From Stutzerimonas kunmingensis (GTDB lineage: Bacteria; Pseudomonadota; Gammaproteobacteria; Pseudomonadales; Pseudomonadaceae): a stretch of DNA of 64,000 bases. The DNA is taken from NCBI RefSeq assembly GCF_002929225.1, contig NZ_PISM01000018.1:682001-746000 (forward strand). The letters are read 5' to 3'. The notes below the pieces were generated by a model that worked only from the letters and a program-made list of their open reading frames with translations, did no database searches and was not told where the DNA came from. A program made the translations under genes and the position numbers. Shown in pieces: positions 31,957-40,385 of this stretch; within the stretch, counting starts at the first letter, position 1; every line of letters begins with the position of its first letter.

Positions 31957-33170
31957 CCCCTGAATAGTCGGCCGAAGGTGCGCTTGAGCAGGCCCGGCGC
32001 GGCGGCTTCGTTACCGAGCAGGTCCTGGGCGATCTGGCGGATGCCCTGGGTCAGCGCCGCCCGCGGCGCGTGCAGCCCCAGCGGCACGCCGGTGTTCTGG
32101 CTTTCGTTGATCACCGCATAGTCATTCGGCAGCCGCAGCGGCTCGCCGCAATGCAGCGCCTCGGCGATGTCCTTGAGGCTGACCGGCGCCGACTTGTCGT
32201 AGCGATTGACCACCAGCTGCAGACGCTCGCCGCCGATGCCCAGGTCCTCGCGCATGATGCGCACCAGGCGCACGGCGTCCTTCAGATGGCTGAGTGACTG
32301 CTGCAGCACAACGTAGACATGATCGGCCTGTTCCAGGGTGATGCCGGTGAGGTGGTCGATCTGCCGTGGCAGGTCCACCACCACCCAGTCGTAGCTCGTG
32401 CGCGCCAGCCGCAGCAGCGCCTCGAGCTGCTCCAGCTGCACATCCTGGGTCAGGCACAGCTCGCCGGCGCGGCCACCGAGCACGTCGAGGGTCGGGCTGA
32501 AATGGCTGCAGAAGCCGTGCAGCGCCACGCCATCCAGTTCATCGATGCGCTGCAGCACTTCCATGTGGCTGTGGTTCGGCTGCACGTCCAGGCAGTGGGC
32601 GACACTGCCGAACTGCAGATCCAGGTCCAGCAGCAGCGTGCGCCGGCCGTGGGCGCTGAGACTGTGGGCCAGGTTGCAGGCGAGCATGGTGGCGCCGGAG
32701 CCGCCCTTGGCGTTCATGATCGCGATCAGCTGCCCGCCAGGCGCCGGAACGTCGCGAGCTTCCAGTGCGACCCGACCGATCGCGGCCAGCAACTCCTGCT
32801 CCAGCAACGGTTCGGGAAGAAAGTCGCGCGCGCCGACCTGCATGGCCAGACGCATGCAGTCACGATCGTCCTGCGGGCCGCAGACCAGCAGCGGCGGTCG
32901 TTGCTGCGACGGGTGCTGCTGCAGAGCACCGAGTTCCTCGCGCCACAGGTGGCTGACGTGCAGCAACAGCATGTCAGGCATCTGCTCCAGCCCGTAGAGC
33001 GGGTCGGTGTGCCCGTTGCTCACCTGGCGCGTGCTCACCTGCAAGCCCGGCAGCTGTTCGCTGAGGGCCTTGAGCCGGGCCAGCACGCCGGCATCGCGGC
33101 CGCTGATGAGCAGCCGCAGGCCCTGTCGACCGACCGCGACACCGCTGGAAGTTTCGAGGGTGTTCAGCAT
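31953..33170 (-). CDS. tadZ: TadZ/CpaE localisation ATPase
   Basis: 405 residues from ATG 33170. An N-terminal receiver-like atypical domain (residues about 15-130) is followed by a MinD/ParA-like domain starting [20 protein letters not shown]. The deviant Walker A has KGGSGATM, and [17 protein letters not shown] serves as the Walker A' segment. TadZ places the Tad machine at the pole. The start overlaps the upstream TadE-like gene by 7 bp. The upstream extension of the open frame to 33503 runs through that gene and is rejected. Domain order matches Pseudomonas TadZ. Confidence 0.9.
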   Translation of the reverse strand: MLNTLETSSGVAVGRQGLRLLISGRDAGVLARLKALSEQLPGLQVSTRQVSNGHTDPLYGLEQMPDMLLLHVSHLWREELGALQQHPSQQRPPLLVCGPQDDRDCMRLAMQVGARDFLPEPLLEQELLAAIGRVALEARDVPAPGGQLIAIMNAKGGSGATMLACNLAHSLSAHGRRTLLLDLDLQFGSVAHCLDVQPNHSHMEVLQRIDELDGVALHGFCSHFSPTLDVLGGRAGELCLTQDVQLEQLEALLRLARTSYDWVVVDLPRQIDHLTGITLEQADHVYVVLQQSLSHLKDAVRLVRIMREDLGIGGERLQLVVNRYDKSAPVSLKDIAEALHCGEPLRLPNDYAVINESQNTGVPLGLHAPRAALTQGIRQIAQDLLGNEAAAPGLLKRTFGRLFRG

Positions 33171-33664
33171 GGCGTGATCTCCGGAACGGCATCGGGCTCG
33201 GCATGGCGACCGAGGCTCTCGCGCGGCAATGTCGAGCTGAATGGCGGCAGCGTGATCGCCCCGCTCAGGCCGGGAATGAGCGAGTCGAAGGTGAAGTTCT
33301 CCACCCGCAGCTGGACGAAGCGGATGGCGCTGAATCCGGCGCTGCCGGGCGTCGACGGATTGGCTATCGGCGAGCCGTTGCCGTCGAGGTAGACCAGGGA
33401 CAGATCGGCGGTCTGCAGGTTGGCGATCAGGCCGCTGGCGGCGCTGTCGTCGGCCTCGTTGAAGATCGCCCGGCGCAGGATGCGTGGCTCGTGGATCTCG
33501 CATACCGCAGCCAGCCGGGCACCACGGCGCACCGTTTCGTTGAGCGCGTTGACGGTAAAGAACAGCCGGCCCAGTTCCAGCACGCCGAACAGCAGGATGA
33601 ACAGCAGCAACCCGACGAGGGCGAACTCCACCACATACACCCCGCGCATCCGCCTGGCGTTCAT
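33164..33664 (-). CDS. TadE/TadF-like minor pseudopilin
   Basis: 166 residues. The N-terminus MRGVYVVEFALVGLLLFILL carries the class III type-IV-pilin signature (short basic leader, then a hydrophobic helix with a glutamate at +5) and continues VLELGRLFFTVNALNETVRR, the TadE-like consensus. After processing by the prepilin peptidase it would be a minor pseudopilin exposed in the periplasm. The start codon shares one base with the stop of the next TadE-like gene (TGATG), and its end overlaps tadZ. Two such proteins (this and the one at 33664-34134) are usual in Tad loci. Confidence 0.85.
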   Translation of the reverse strand: MNARRMRGVYVVEFALVGLLLFILLFGVLELGRLFFTVNALNETVRRGARLAAVCEIHEPRILRRAIFNEADDSAASGLIANLQTADLSLVYLDGNGSPIANPSTPGSAGFSAIRFVQLRVENFTFDSLIPGLSGAITLPPFSSTLPRESLGRHAEPDAVPEITPC

Positions 33665-34134
33665 CACAGCGCCCTCATCACGGAGGTGGCCACCAGCGGA
33701 AAGCTCAGCGAGACAGCCTCGCCGCCGAAACCCGGAATGCCGCCGCCGAACAATGGCTGGAACGGATAGCTGATGCTGACCTGCACGTGATCGCTGCCCA
33801 CGGCACTGACTGCCACCTGCGACGGGCTCAGCCCGGTGACCAGCGGCGCGCTGCCGTCCTGCGCCACCGGCACGCCATACACCGCCAGTGAGCGCGCCTG
33901 TTGCTGCAGGCTCGCGCTCAGTTCCAGCTGCCCGAGGGTGCGATTCCAGGCCTGACCGGCGACGAAACGACTGGCATCGCGGCTGGCCTGCAGCAGGCTG
34001 TTGTACTGCCACAACAGCCGACCCAGTTCGCCAATGCCCAGAAGCAACAGCAACAACAAGGGCAAGGCGATGGCCAGCTCTACCATCGCCAGTCCCTGCT
34101 GGCGCGCCCTGTCCCGAACTCCCCGACTGTTCAT
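33664..34134 (-). CDS. tadE: TadE-like minor pseudopilin
   Basis: 156 residues from ATG 34134. The leader MNSRGVRDRARQQGLAMVEL precedes a hydrophobic helix (AIALPLLLLLLLGIGELGRL), the prepilin motif with the processing site before the helix and glutamate at the fifth position. A TadE-type C-terminal beta domain with VQVSISYPFQPLFGG follows. It is a structural helper of the Flp pilus in the periplasm. The 8-bp gap to tadG and the TGATG junction to the next gene show one operon. The longer frame reaching 34737 runs into tadG and is not real. Confidence 0.87.
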   Translation of the reverse strand: MNSRGVRDRARQQGLAMVELAIALPLLLLLLLGIGELGRLLWQYNSLLQASRDASRFVAGQAWNRTLGQLELSASLQQQARSLAVYGVPVAQDGSAPLVTGLSPSQVAVSAVGSDHVQVSISYPFQPLFGGGIPGFGGEAVSLSFPLVATSVMRAL

Positions 34135-34142
34135 GGCGCCTC

Positions 34143-35471
34143 CTACGAGTCGCTGCTCGGCGTACGGTTGTTGTCGATGTAGGTCTTGTAGAGCTGGATG
34201 ATCTGCGGGCCGCCATCGTCCACCGGGTTGCTGTCCGGCACGTTGTCGCCTTCGCACTCGCTGACAAACTGGCCGAATATCTGCGCCTCGTTGCCGGCGC
34301 CGGTGGGTAGTGGCTGGACCAGGAAGAAGCAACCGAACCCCAGCACCGGCACGGAAACCTGGCCGCCGGAGCTGCCGCTGCAGTCGCCGAGCACGATCTT
34401 CAGGATGCGCCGCTCGAACACGCCGTCCGAGCGACAGCCGTTGGGGCAATCCGCCACGCGCTGGCGCCAGTCGTTGTAATCGAGCAAGGCGCTGCTGGCG
34501 GTGGAGAGGTTGCCGTCGCTGGCGTTCACCACCTCGCCCTGATACTCGACCTGCGCGGTACTGTTGTTGTAGGTCATGCGTGGCGCGCTGTAGTCGGTGA
34601 TCAGGTCCGGCGGATACTGATCGCCGCTGTTCGACAACGCCCCGCTGTACTGCCCGAAGCGCGTATTGAAGCCCTGGGCCACCGGGCCGATGGTATTGCC
34701 CGGCTCGGTCTCGACCGTCTCGCCGACGCTGTTGCACTGTTCGACGCCACCGGCGAGGGCTTCACGCACGTCCGCACCGCCGCTGCTGTCGCCCAGCCGA
34801 ATCAGCTGAAAGTTGCCCGGCCCGATGGCCGGCGCATTGCCGGCCGACCCCTTGAGCACTTCCAGATCGCCAAAGCGATAGCCCCAGAACAGGCCAGCGT
34901 CCGGCTGGTGCTGCGCCGGGTTGCCGCAAACCATCAGCGGCGCAATGTTGCAGGGACTGGTCGAACTCGGACCTGCGGTAGCCGCGGCGGCCACGGCCTT
35001 CTCGCTGCTGTTGCCGAAGACCTGCAGCAGCCCCCAGAAAAAGCCCGTCAGCGGCAGCTGGGTGACGCTGACGCGCACGTAGCGTGCGTCGGTCGGGCCG
35101 GGAAAGGAGAACGGTCCGTAGACGCTGGCGGCCAGATCGACCTGCACCAGGCTGGCCGGGTCCTCACCCAGCGCCGCCGCCAGCTCGTCGTTGCCGGCCG
35201 CCTGGGCGTTGAGCTGAAAGGTGGCACGCGCCGCGTCCTGAGCCAGGCTGCCGGCATTTCCCGAGCCCATCACCTGCTGCAGGGTCTTGGCGCCGCTCAG
35301 CGCAGCGGCATCCACCGCGTTCTGCAGGCGCGTCTTGTTGACCAGCATGTGGCTGCCGTCCAGCGCGAGCGCTGCCATCAACAGGATCGCCGCCAGTGCG
35401 ACTACGATCAGCACCATCACCGAACCGCGTTGGGCTCGTGGCAGCGGGCGCATCGTGCGAGAGGCGTTCAT
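34143..35471 (-). CDS. tadG: TadG-like pilus-associated protein
   Basis: 442 residues. The start RAQRGSVMVLIVVALAAILL, then GSHMLVNKTRLQNAVDAAAL and SGAKTLQQVMGSGN, is the conserved TadG-type N-terminus (Tad-like/DUF2134 domain). One membrane helix anchors it in the inner membrane, and the long remainder, rich in serine and asparagine with several cysteines, should be periplasmic. Unlike many TadG proteins it shows no clear von Willebrand A metal-site motif. It begins 11 bp after the small lipoprotein gene and ends 8 bp before tadE. Confidence 0.85.
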   Translation of the reverse strand: MNASRTMRPLPRAQRGSVMVLIVVALAAILLMAALALDGSHMLVNKTRLQNAVDAAALSGAKTLQQVMGSGNAGSLAQDAARATFQLNAQAAGNDELAAALGEDPASLVQVDLAASVYGPFSFPGPTDARYVRVSVTQLPLTGFFWGLLQVFGNSSEKAVAAAATAGPSSTSPCNIAPLMVCGNPAQHQPDAGLFWGYRFGDLEVLKGSAGNAPAIGPGNFQLIRLGDSSGGADVREALAGGVEQCNSVGETVETEPGNTIGPVAQGFNTRFGQYSGALSNSGDQYPPDLITDYSAPRMTYNNSTAQVEYQGEVVNASDGNLSTASSALLDYNDWRQRVADCPNGCRSDGVFERRILKIVLGDCSGSSGGQVSVPVLGFGCFFLVQPLPTGAGNEAQIFGQFVSECEGDNVPDSNPVDDGGPQIIQLYKTYIDNNRTPSSDS

Positions 35472-35482
35472 GATGCGGCCCT

Positions 35483-35752
35483 TCAGTTTTCCACGTTGAT
35501 CTGAATCGGCTGGGCGACCTGCTGCGCATCGCCGGTCACGCCGCGGTAACCGTCAAGGACCCGCTCGGTCAGCGGTCCGTCGCTGCCGACAGGCGACAGC
35601 GCCGTGCCTGGATTGGCGGCCGTGTGCTTGTCGGCGATCTGCTGATACAGCGTTGCGTTGACCGTGCTGCCGAGCGCACCGACCCGCCCTTCCTGATAGG
35701 GAATGCAGCCGGCCAGCAGGAGCAGGACACAGACGGGGAGCAGACTTTTCAT
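35483..35752 (-). CDS. Small Tad-locus lipoprotein
   Basis: 89 residues with a clear lipoprotein signal MKSLLPVCVLLLLAGCIPYQ, lipobox LAGC. The mature part is short, polar, with no known domain. A small lipoprotein (RcpB-like in position) usually lies between rcpA and the later tad genes and helps the secretin in the outer membrane. It is 11 bp before the tadG start and 11 bp after the end of the rcpA remnant, in the same operon. Family assignment beyond location is weak. Confidence 0.7.
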   Translation of the reverse strand: MKSLLPVCVLLLLAGCIPYQEGRVGALGSTVNATLYQQIADKHTAANPGTALSPVGSDGPLTERVLDGYRGVTGDAQQVAQPIQINVEN

Positions 35753-35763
35753 GATCGCGACTC

Positions 35764-37215
35764 CTACTTGAGGTCGTGGCCGAAGCGGCCTTCGCTGATG
35801 CCCAGGCTCACCGGCACCGCACGGTCGACGCCGCGGCCCTTGGTCTTGCCTAGCAGGTAGAACTCGGCATCGCTGGGCTCGACGAAATGCTCGGTGGGCA
35901 GCCGCACGGTCTTGGCATCCACCGGCTGCGCAAGGTGCGGCGTGACCAGGATCACCAGTTCGGTTTCGCCGTGAATGAATTGCTGGCTACGGAACAACTG
36001 GCCCAGCACCGGCACGTCGCCCAGGCCGGGGAAGCGGCTGACGAAATCACGGGTGTTCTGGCTGATCAGACCGGCAATGGCGATGCCCGTTGCCCAGCTC
36101 GACGGTGGACTGCGCGCTGCGTTTGGTCAGCGACGGAATCATCTGGCTGACGCCATTGCCGAGAATGCTCTCCAGGCCGGTGTCCAGCACCAGCGAGTTG
36201 GCGTTGGAAAGCTCGCTGACCGAGACGTTGAGGTTGAGGTTGATCCGCCCGGAATCGAGCACCACCGGCAGGAACTTGACCCCGACCCCGAACTCCTTGA
36301 ATTCGATGGTGATGCCATCGTCCTCGGTGATCGGCACCGGAAACTCGCCGCCGGAGATGAACTCCGCCTGCTGCCCGGTCAGGGTGGTCAGCGTCGGTTC
36401 GGCGAGCACCTTGGCCGAGCCGTTGTCCTTTGCAGCCTCGAGCACCACGTTGAAGAGGAAGTTGTCGGAGAGAAACTGGCCGAAGATGCCGGTGCCATCG
36501 CCGAACAGCGTGGTCGGGTTGACCAGTCCATCCTCATCGAAGCCCAGCCCGGCACCATTGTTGAAGCCGCCGCCGGACCAGCGCCCGGACGAGCCGAAGT
36601 CCAGGGCGTTGAAGCGCACGTTGAGGTTCTTGAACAGGTTGCGCTGCATCTCGGCAACCTTTACTTCGAGCATCACCTGCTGACTGCCGCCGACGCTGAG
36701 CAGGTTAATCAGTTGCAGCGGCTGCGGCACCGCCGGCGACGCCTGGGCCATGGCGCCCTGCTCCACGGCTTTACCAGACGCCGGCTCGCTGTAGCTCTGG
36801 GCCAGCCTTAGCGCGCTGTCCATCACCGCGGCACTGCTGACCTGCCCACGCAGCACCAGCGCCCCCTGGGCGCTGAACACTTCGATGGGCTCGTTCGGCA
36901 GTACCTGATGCAGTTTGCTTTTCAGGCCGCTGAGGTCGTGCACCACCTCCAGATCGAGGCTGTCGATCAGGCGGTTGCCGCTGTCCCACAGCAGCACATT
37001 GGTACTGCCCAGCGACCGTCCGAGCAGATAGAGCTGCGTCGGGCTGGTGATGAGAATGTCGGCGATCTCCGGATTGCCCACCGAGATGCGCTTCACCGCG
37101 GTGCGCGTGGTCAGCACCCGCGACTTGTAGATCGGCACCTGAACGTCGCTGGTATTCGCCGCCGGGGTCGCGACGACCGCCGGGGTCGCCTGGGCGGCCG
37201 CCAGGCAGGAACAGG
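35764..37215 (-). pseudogene. rcpA: RcpA/CpaC secretin, frameshifted and 5'-truncated
   Basis: From about 37215 one frame reads a signal-peptide end ACSCLAAAQA, then IYKSRVLTTRTAVKRISVGN (pilus secretin N-terminal domain). The secretin core follows: LLSVGGSQQVMLEVKVAEMQ, GSAKVLAEPTLTTLTGQQAE and MIPSLTKRSAQSTVELGNG. At about 36083-36088 the frame changes and the expected IAIAGLISQNTRDFVSRFPG and VTPHLAQP continue in the next frame to the stop at 35764. The signal peptide's first part is missing because the gene is joined to tadV. RcpA forms the outer-membrane ring of the Tad pilus; this copy is probably non-functional unless the base calls are wrong. Confidence 0.8.
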
Positions 37216-37412
37216 CCGAAAGCGATCAGCCCGGCCAACATCCCCTGCCCCAGCCCGGCCAGACCGCTGACGAAAAACTGCCCAGCCAAGCCCAACGCCA
37301 GCCCCAGCAGGATCAGCAGGTTGGGAATGCGATGACGGCGCAGGTCGCTGATCGCCGCCAGTCCCAACAGCGCCAGCAGCAACAGCGTGCTGATCCAGCC
37401 TTGACTGCTCAT
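37200..37412 (-). pseudogene. tadV: Truncated prepilin peptidase TadV
   Basis: About 70 residues remain: MSSQGWISTLLLLALLGLAA, followed by the first aspartate motif ISDLRRHRIPNLL and two further hydrophobic helices ending GLIAFGLFLP. Normal A24 peptidases continue with a GAGDVKL motif carrying the second catalytic aspartate. Here the frame passes straight into rcpA sequence read out of frame, so that residue is absent. TadV processes Flp and TadE prepilins; it cannot work in this form. The join suggests a deletion that also removed rcpC. Confidence 0.8.
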
Positions 37413-37427
37413 CGCGATGCTCCGGCC

Positions 37428-37622
37428 TCAGGATGCCGGGGTCCCGCCGAGCGCAGTGATAAGCGCGTTGATCTTTACGAGCACCGCCGCGCCCAGATTG
37501 GTGAACGCCAGGGCAACGGCCGCGGTAATCAGCCCTCCGGCCACGGCGTACTCGACGATGGTCAGCCCGTCCTCATCCTTGGCAAACGCCAGCATCGCGG
37601 TCTTGATCGATTGAATGGTCAT
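37428..37622 (-). CDS. flp: Flp-family type IVb pilin
   Basis: 64 residues from ATG 37622. A 16-18 residue leader MTIQSIKTAMLAFAKDEDGL is cut after the glycine, leaving LTIVEYAVAGGLITAAVALA, which holds the Glu-Tyr pair typical of Flp pilins. It is the main subunit of Tad/Flp pili used for adhesion and biofilm. It is the first gene of the tad operon, 15 bp before tadV. The frame begins at 37664 but I chose 37622, which matches the usual leader length. Promoter and possible operator repeats lie upstream. Confidence 0.9.
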   Translation of the reverse strand: MTIQSIKTAMLAFAKDEDGLTIVEYAVAGGLITAAVALAFTNLGAAVLVKINALITALGGTPAS

Positions 37623-37664
37623 TTCGCTCACCTCACTCGAAAGTGGTTGCTCAAAGGCGGGCAA

Positions 37665-37913
37665 CGCGGCGTGCGTTGCTTGAGGTGAACACTAGTCAGC
37701 GGAACGAAGCGGTCGTTAGGACTCAATTGCCGATCGCTAGCACTCAATTTCGCTGGCACTGCACTGCCTACGGATCGCCTCAAGACGGCTGCCGAGACGG
37801 ATGCAATCAATAACGGCAAATAGCCATCACCGAGGGTGATTAGCAGAAATCGTTATTACCGATAATGGCCAATTGCCAATACTGTGGGTAAGGAAATGTA
37901 AAGAGCAGAGCTA
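37665..37913. promoter_or_regulatory. flp / AraC divergent promoter region with direct repeats
   Basis: Two direct repeats, TAGGACTCAATT (37717-37728) and TAGCACTCAATT (37738-37749), differ at one position and start 21 bp apart, exactly two helical turns. That spacing is typical for AraC-family operators. They lie about 100 bp before the flp start and 170 bp before the regulator gene. AT-rich sequence follows to 37,913. The repeats are seen; the link to the adjacent regulator is inferred. Confidence 0.5.
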
Positions 37914-37919
37914 GTGCAG

Positions 37920-38792
37920 ATGTCTAACTCTCCGCCGCTACCGATCCTTCGCTGGATCGATCTGACCCACGACCGCAGCACCGCAACGCTGATGAGCCAG
38001 TTCACGGCGTTCAGCGACTCCCGCCTGCTGCAAGCGCATAGCCTTGCCGATAGCAAGCCGGGGCAGCGCATCGACATGATCTGCATGCACTTCGACCGCC
38101 CCGATGCCCCGGGTCTGAATCAGTTGCAGCAGGTCAAGCATGCCGCTCCATCGATCCCCATCAGCATGTTCACCGTCCAGCATTCCGAAGAACTGGCGGT
38201 GTGGGCGATGCGCTCACGCGTCTGGGAATACATCACCCTGCCGCTGTCAGCGGCCGAGCTGCGGCGTTTCCGTCAGGCGTTGCACGGGTTGCTCGAGCTG
38301 CGGCAGAACAGCGAGCGCGGCGCACGGCGGATGCTCAGCGAGCATTACCCCGACCTGCCGCCGAGCATCCGCCTGACCGCCGACCACCAGAAGCACCAGC
38401 TGCTGGCGCGGGCGACCCAGTACATCGACCTGCACTTTCGCGAGAACCTCGATCAGAAGGAGCTGGCGCGGCTTTGTGAGATGACGCCCTCGCGTTTCAG
38501 CCGTCTGTTCCGTGACGTGCATGGCGTCTGCTACCTGGAGTACACCCTGGGCAAGCGCCTGGAGTTCGCCAAGGATCGGCTGGAGAACTCGCAGATGCCC
38601 ATCACCACCATCGGCTACGAAGCCGGCTTTCGCGACCCTTCCTACTTCGCCCGTGCGTTCAAGCAGTTCGTCGGCTGCACGCCAAGCGAATACCGCCTCG
38701 CCGGTGGCGCGAACGCTGCCACGCACGCTACTCAGGCACTACAGGACGCCGCCGCGACACCCGCCCGGCTGGAGCTGGACATCGGCGCCTGA
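37920..38792 (+). CDS. AraC-family regulator with receiver-like N-terminal domain
   Basis: 290 residues. The C-terminal about 100 residues form the double helix-turn-helix: LDQKELARLCEMTPSRFSRL and TIGYEAGFRDPSYFARAFKQ, ending FVGCTPSEYRLAG. The N-terminal about 130 residues alternate strands and helices like a response-regulator domain, including ICMHFDRPDAPG and a final YITLPLSAAELRRF. However, the canonical acidic triad and conserved lysine are not evident. It is divergent to flp, with operator-like repeats between, so it probably controls the tad operon. I took ATG 37920; a GTG at 37914 is possible. Confidence 0.78.
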   Translation: MSNSPPLPILRWIDLTHDRSTATLMSQFTAFSDSRLLQAHSLADSKPGQRIDMICMHFDRPDAPGLNQLQQVKHAAPSIPISMFTVQHSEELAVWAMRSRVWEYITLPLSAAELRRFRQALHGLLELRQNSERGARRMLSEHYPDLPPSIRLTADHQKHQLLARATQYIDLHFRENLDQKELARLCEMTPSRFSRLFRDVHGVCYLEYTLGKRLEFAKDRLENSQMPITTIGYEAGFRDPSYFARAFKQFVGCTPSEYRLAGGANAATHATQALQDAAATPARLELDIGA

Positions 38793-38942
38793 GCGTTGGA
38801 GCGTCGACCGTGCCCGTCAGCTGTCGTCCTAGCCACCCACCATCGCGTCTGTCGCCCGCATGCCGCTCAATCTGGCTAAAAAATATCCACATCGGTATAC
38901 TCGCGCGCCTTTTTCATGCGCGGTTTTCGAGGTTCAAAGTCG

Positions 38943-40265
38943 ATGAGCAAAACGCCAACAGTCGGGTTCGTGAGCTTGGGGTGCCCCAAGGCAACGGTCG
39001 ACTCTGAACGCATCCTCACCCAGCTGCGCATGGAGGGCTATCAGATCGTGCCGTCCTACGAGGATGCCGATGTGGTGGTGGTCAACACCTGCGGTTTCAT
39101 CGACAGCGCCAAGGCCGAATCGCTGGACGCCATTGGCGAGGCGATCGCCGAGAACGGCAAGGTGATCGTCACCGGTTGCATGGGCGTCGACGAGAACAAC
39201 ATCCGCGGCGTACACCCCAGCGTGCTGGCCGTCACCGGGCCGCAGCAGTACGAGCAGGTGGTCAACGCCGTGCACGAAGTGGTGCCGCCGAACATCGAGC
39301 ACGACCCCTTCGTCGATCTGGTGCCGCCGCAGGGCATCAAGCTCACCCCGCGCCACTACGCCTACCTGAAGATTTCCGAAGGCTGCAACCATACGTGCAG
39401 CTTCTGCATCATTCCGTCGATGCGCGGCAAGCTGGTCAGCCGGCCGGTGGGCGATGTGCTCAGCGAAGCCGAGCGCCTGGTGAAGGCCGGTGTGAAGGAG
39501 ATCCTGGTGATCTCCCAGGACACCAGCGCCTATGGCGTCGACCTCAAGTACAAGCTGGATTTCTGGAACGGCCAGCCGGTCAAGACGCGCATGCTCGAGC
39601 TGTGCGAGGAGCTGGGCAAGATGGGTGTGTGGGTGCGCCTGCACTACGTTTATCCGTACCCGAATGTCGACGACGTGATCCCGCTGATGGCCGCCGGCAA
39701 GATCCTGCCGTACCTGGACATCCCCTTCCAGCACGCCAGCCCGAAGGTGCTCAAGGCCATGAAGCGCCCGGCCTTCGAAGACAAGACCCTCGCGCGCATC
39801 AAGAAGTGGCGCGAGCTCTGCCCCGAGCTGACCATCCGCTCGACCTTCATCGTCGGCTTCCCCGGCGAGACCGAAGAAGATTTCCAGTACCTGCTCGACT
39901 GGCTGACCGAAGCCCAGCTCGACCGCGTCGGCTGCTTCCAGTATTCGCCGGTTGACGGCGCACCGGCCGAGGTCATGGGCCTGGAACCGGTACCGGACGA
40001 GATCAAGCAGGATCGCTGGGACCGCTTCATGGCGCACCAGCAGGCCATCAGCGCCGCGCGCCTGCAGCTGAAGGTCGACAAGGAACTCGACGTGCTGATC
40101 GATGAAGTGGACGAGGACGGCGCCATCGGCCGCTCCTGGGCCGACGCCCCGGAGATCGACGGCATGGTCTACATCGACAGCGAGAAACCGCTGCAGCCGG
40201 GCGACAAGGTCCGCGTGCGCGTCACCCACGCCGACGAGTACGACCTCTGGGCCGAAGTGATCTGA
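38943..40265 (+). CDS. rimO: Ribosomal protein S12 methylthiotransferase RimO
   Basis: 440 residues. The N-terminal MTTase domain starts [20 protein letters not shown], with three cysteines (GCP, NTCGF, TGCMG) for one iron-sulfur cluster. The radical-SAM site [12 protein letters not shown] supplies CxxxCxx[13 protein letters not shown] and a C-terminal TRAM domain ([20 protein letters not shown]) follow. RimO adds methylthio to Asp88 of S12. I chose ATG 38943 because the family begins [16 protein letters not shown]. The gene stands alone and is followed by an intrinsic terminator. Complete and typical in length. Confidence 0.97.
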   Translation: MSKTPTVGFVSLGCPKATVDSERILTQLRMEGYQIVPSYEDADVVVVNTCGFIDSAKAESLDAIGEAIAENGKVIVTGCMGVDENNIRGVHPSVLAVTGPQQYEQVVNAVHEVVPPNIEHDPFVDLVPPQGIKLTPRHYAYLKISEGCNHTCSFCIIPSMRGKLVSRPVGDVLSEAERLVKAGVKEILVISQDTSAYGVDLKYKLDFWNGQPVKTRMLELCEELGKMGVWVRLHYVYPYPNVDDVIPLMAAGKILPYLDIPFQHASPKVLKAMKRPAFEDKTLARIKKWRELCPELTIRSTFIVGFPGETEEDFQYLLDWLTEAQLDRVGCFQYSPVDGAPAEVMGLEPVPDEIKQDRWDRFMAHQQAISAARLQLKVDKELDVLIDEVDEDGAIGRSWADAPEIDGMVYIDSEKPLQPGDKVRVRVTHADEYDLWAEVI

Positions 40266-40282
40266 GCTGATCCGCCATACGA

Positions 40283-40310
40283 AAACGCCCCGCTTCTGCG
40301 GGGCGTTTCA
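40283..40310. terminator. Bidirectional intrinsic terminator between rimO and betA
   Basis: AACGCCCCGC and GCGGGGCGTT form a 10-bp GC-rich stem around TTCT, flanked by A's on the left and T's on the right. It can serve rimO on the plus strand and betA on the minus strand. Confidence 0.85.
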
Positions 40311-40385
40311 TTTCTGCAAGACAAGTCCTCGGCAGCGTAGCGTGGAAAACGGCGAAGCCTTTTTCACTGCCGGGCTGCGGGCTCG

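Noticed and set aside
30646..32121. 491-residue plus-strand ORF antisense to tadA
   Set aside because: Histidine/arginine-rich shadow; tadA is certain.
38934..40229. 431-residue minus-strand ORF antisense to rimO
   Set aside because: Shadow of rimO without any family resemblance.
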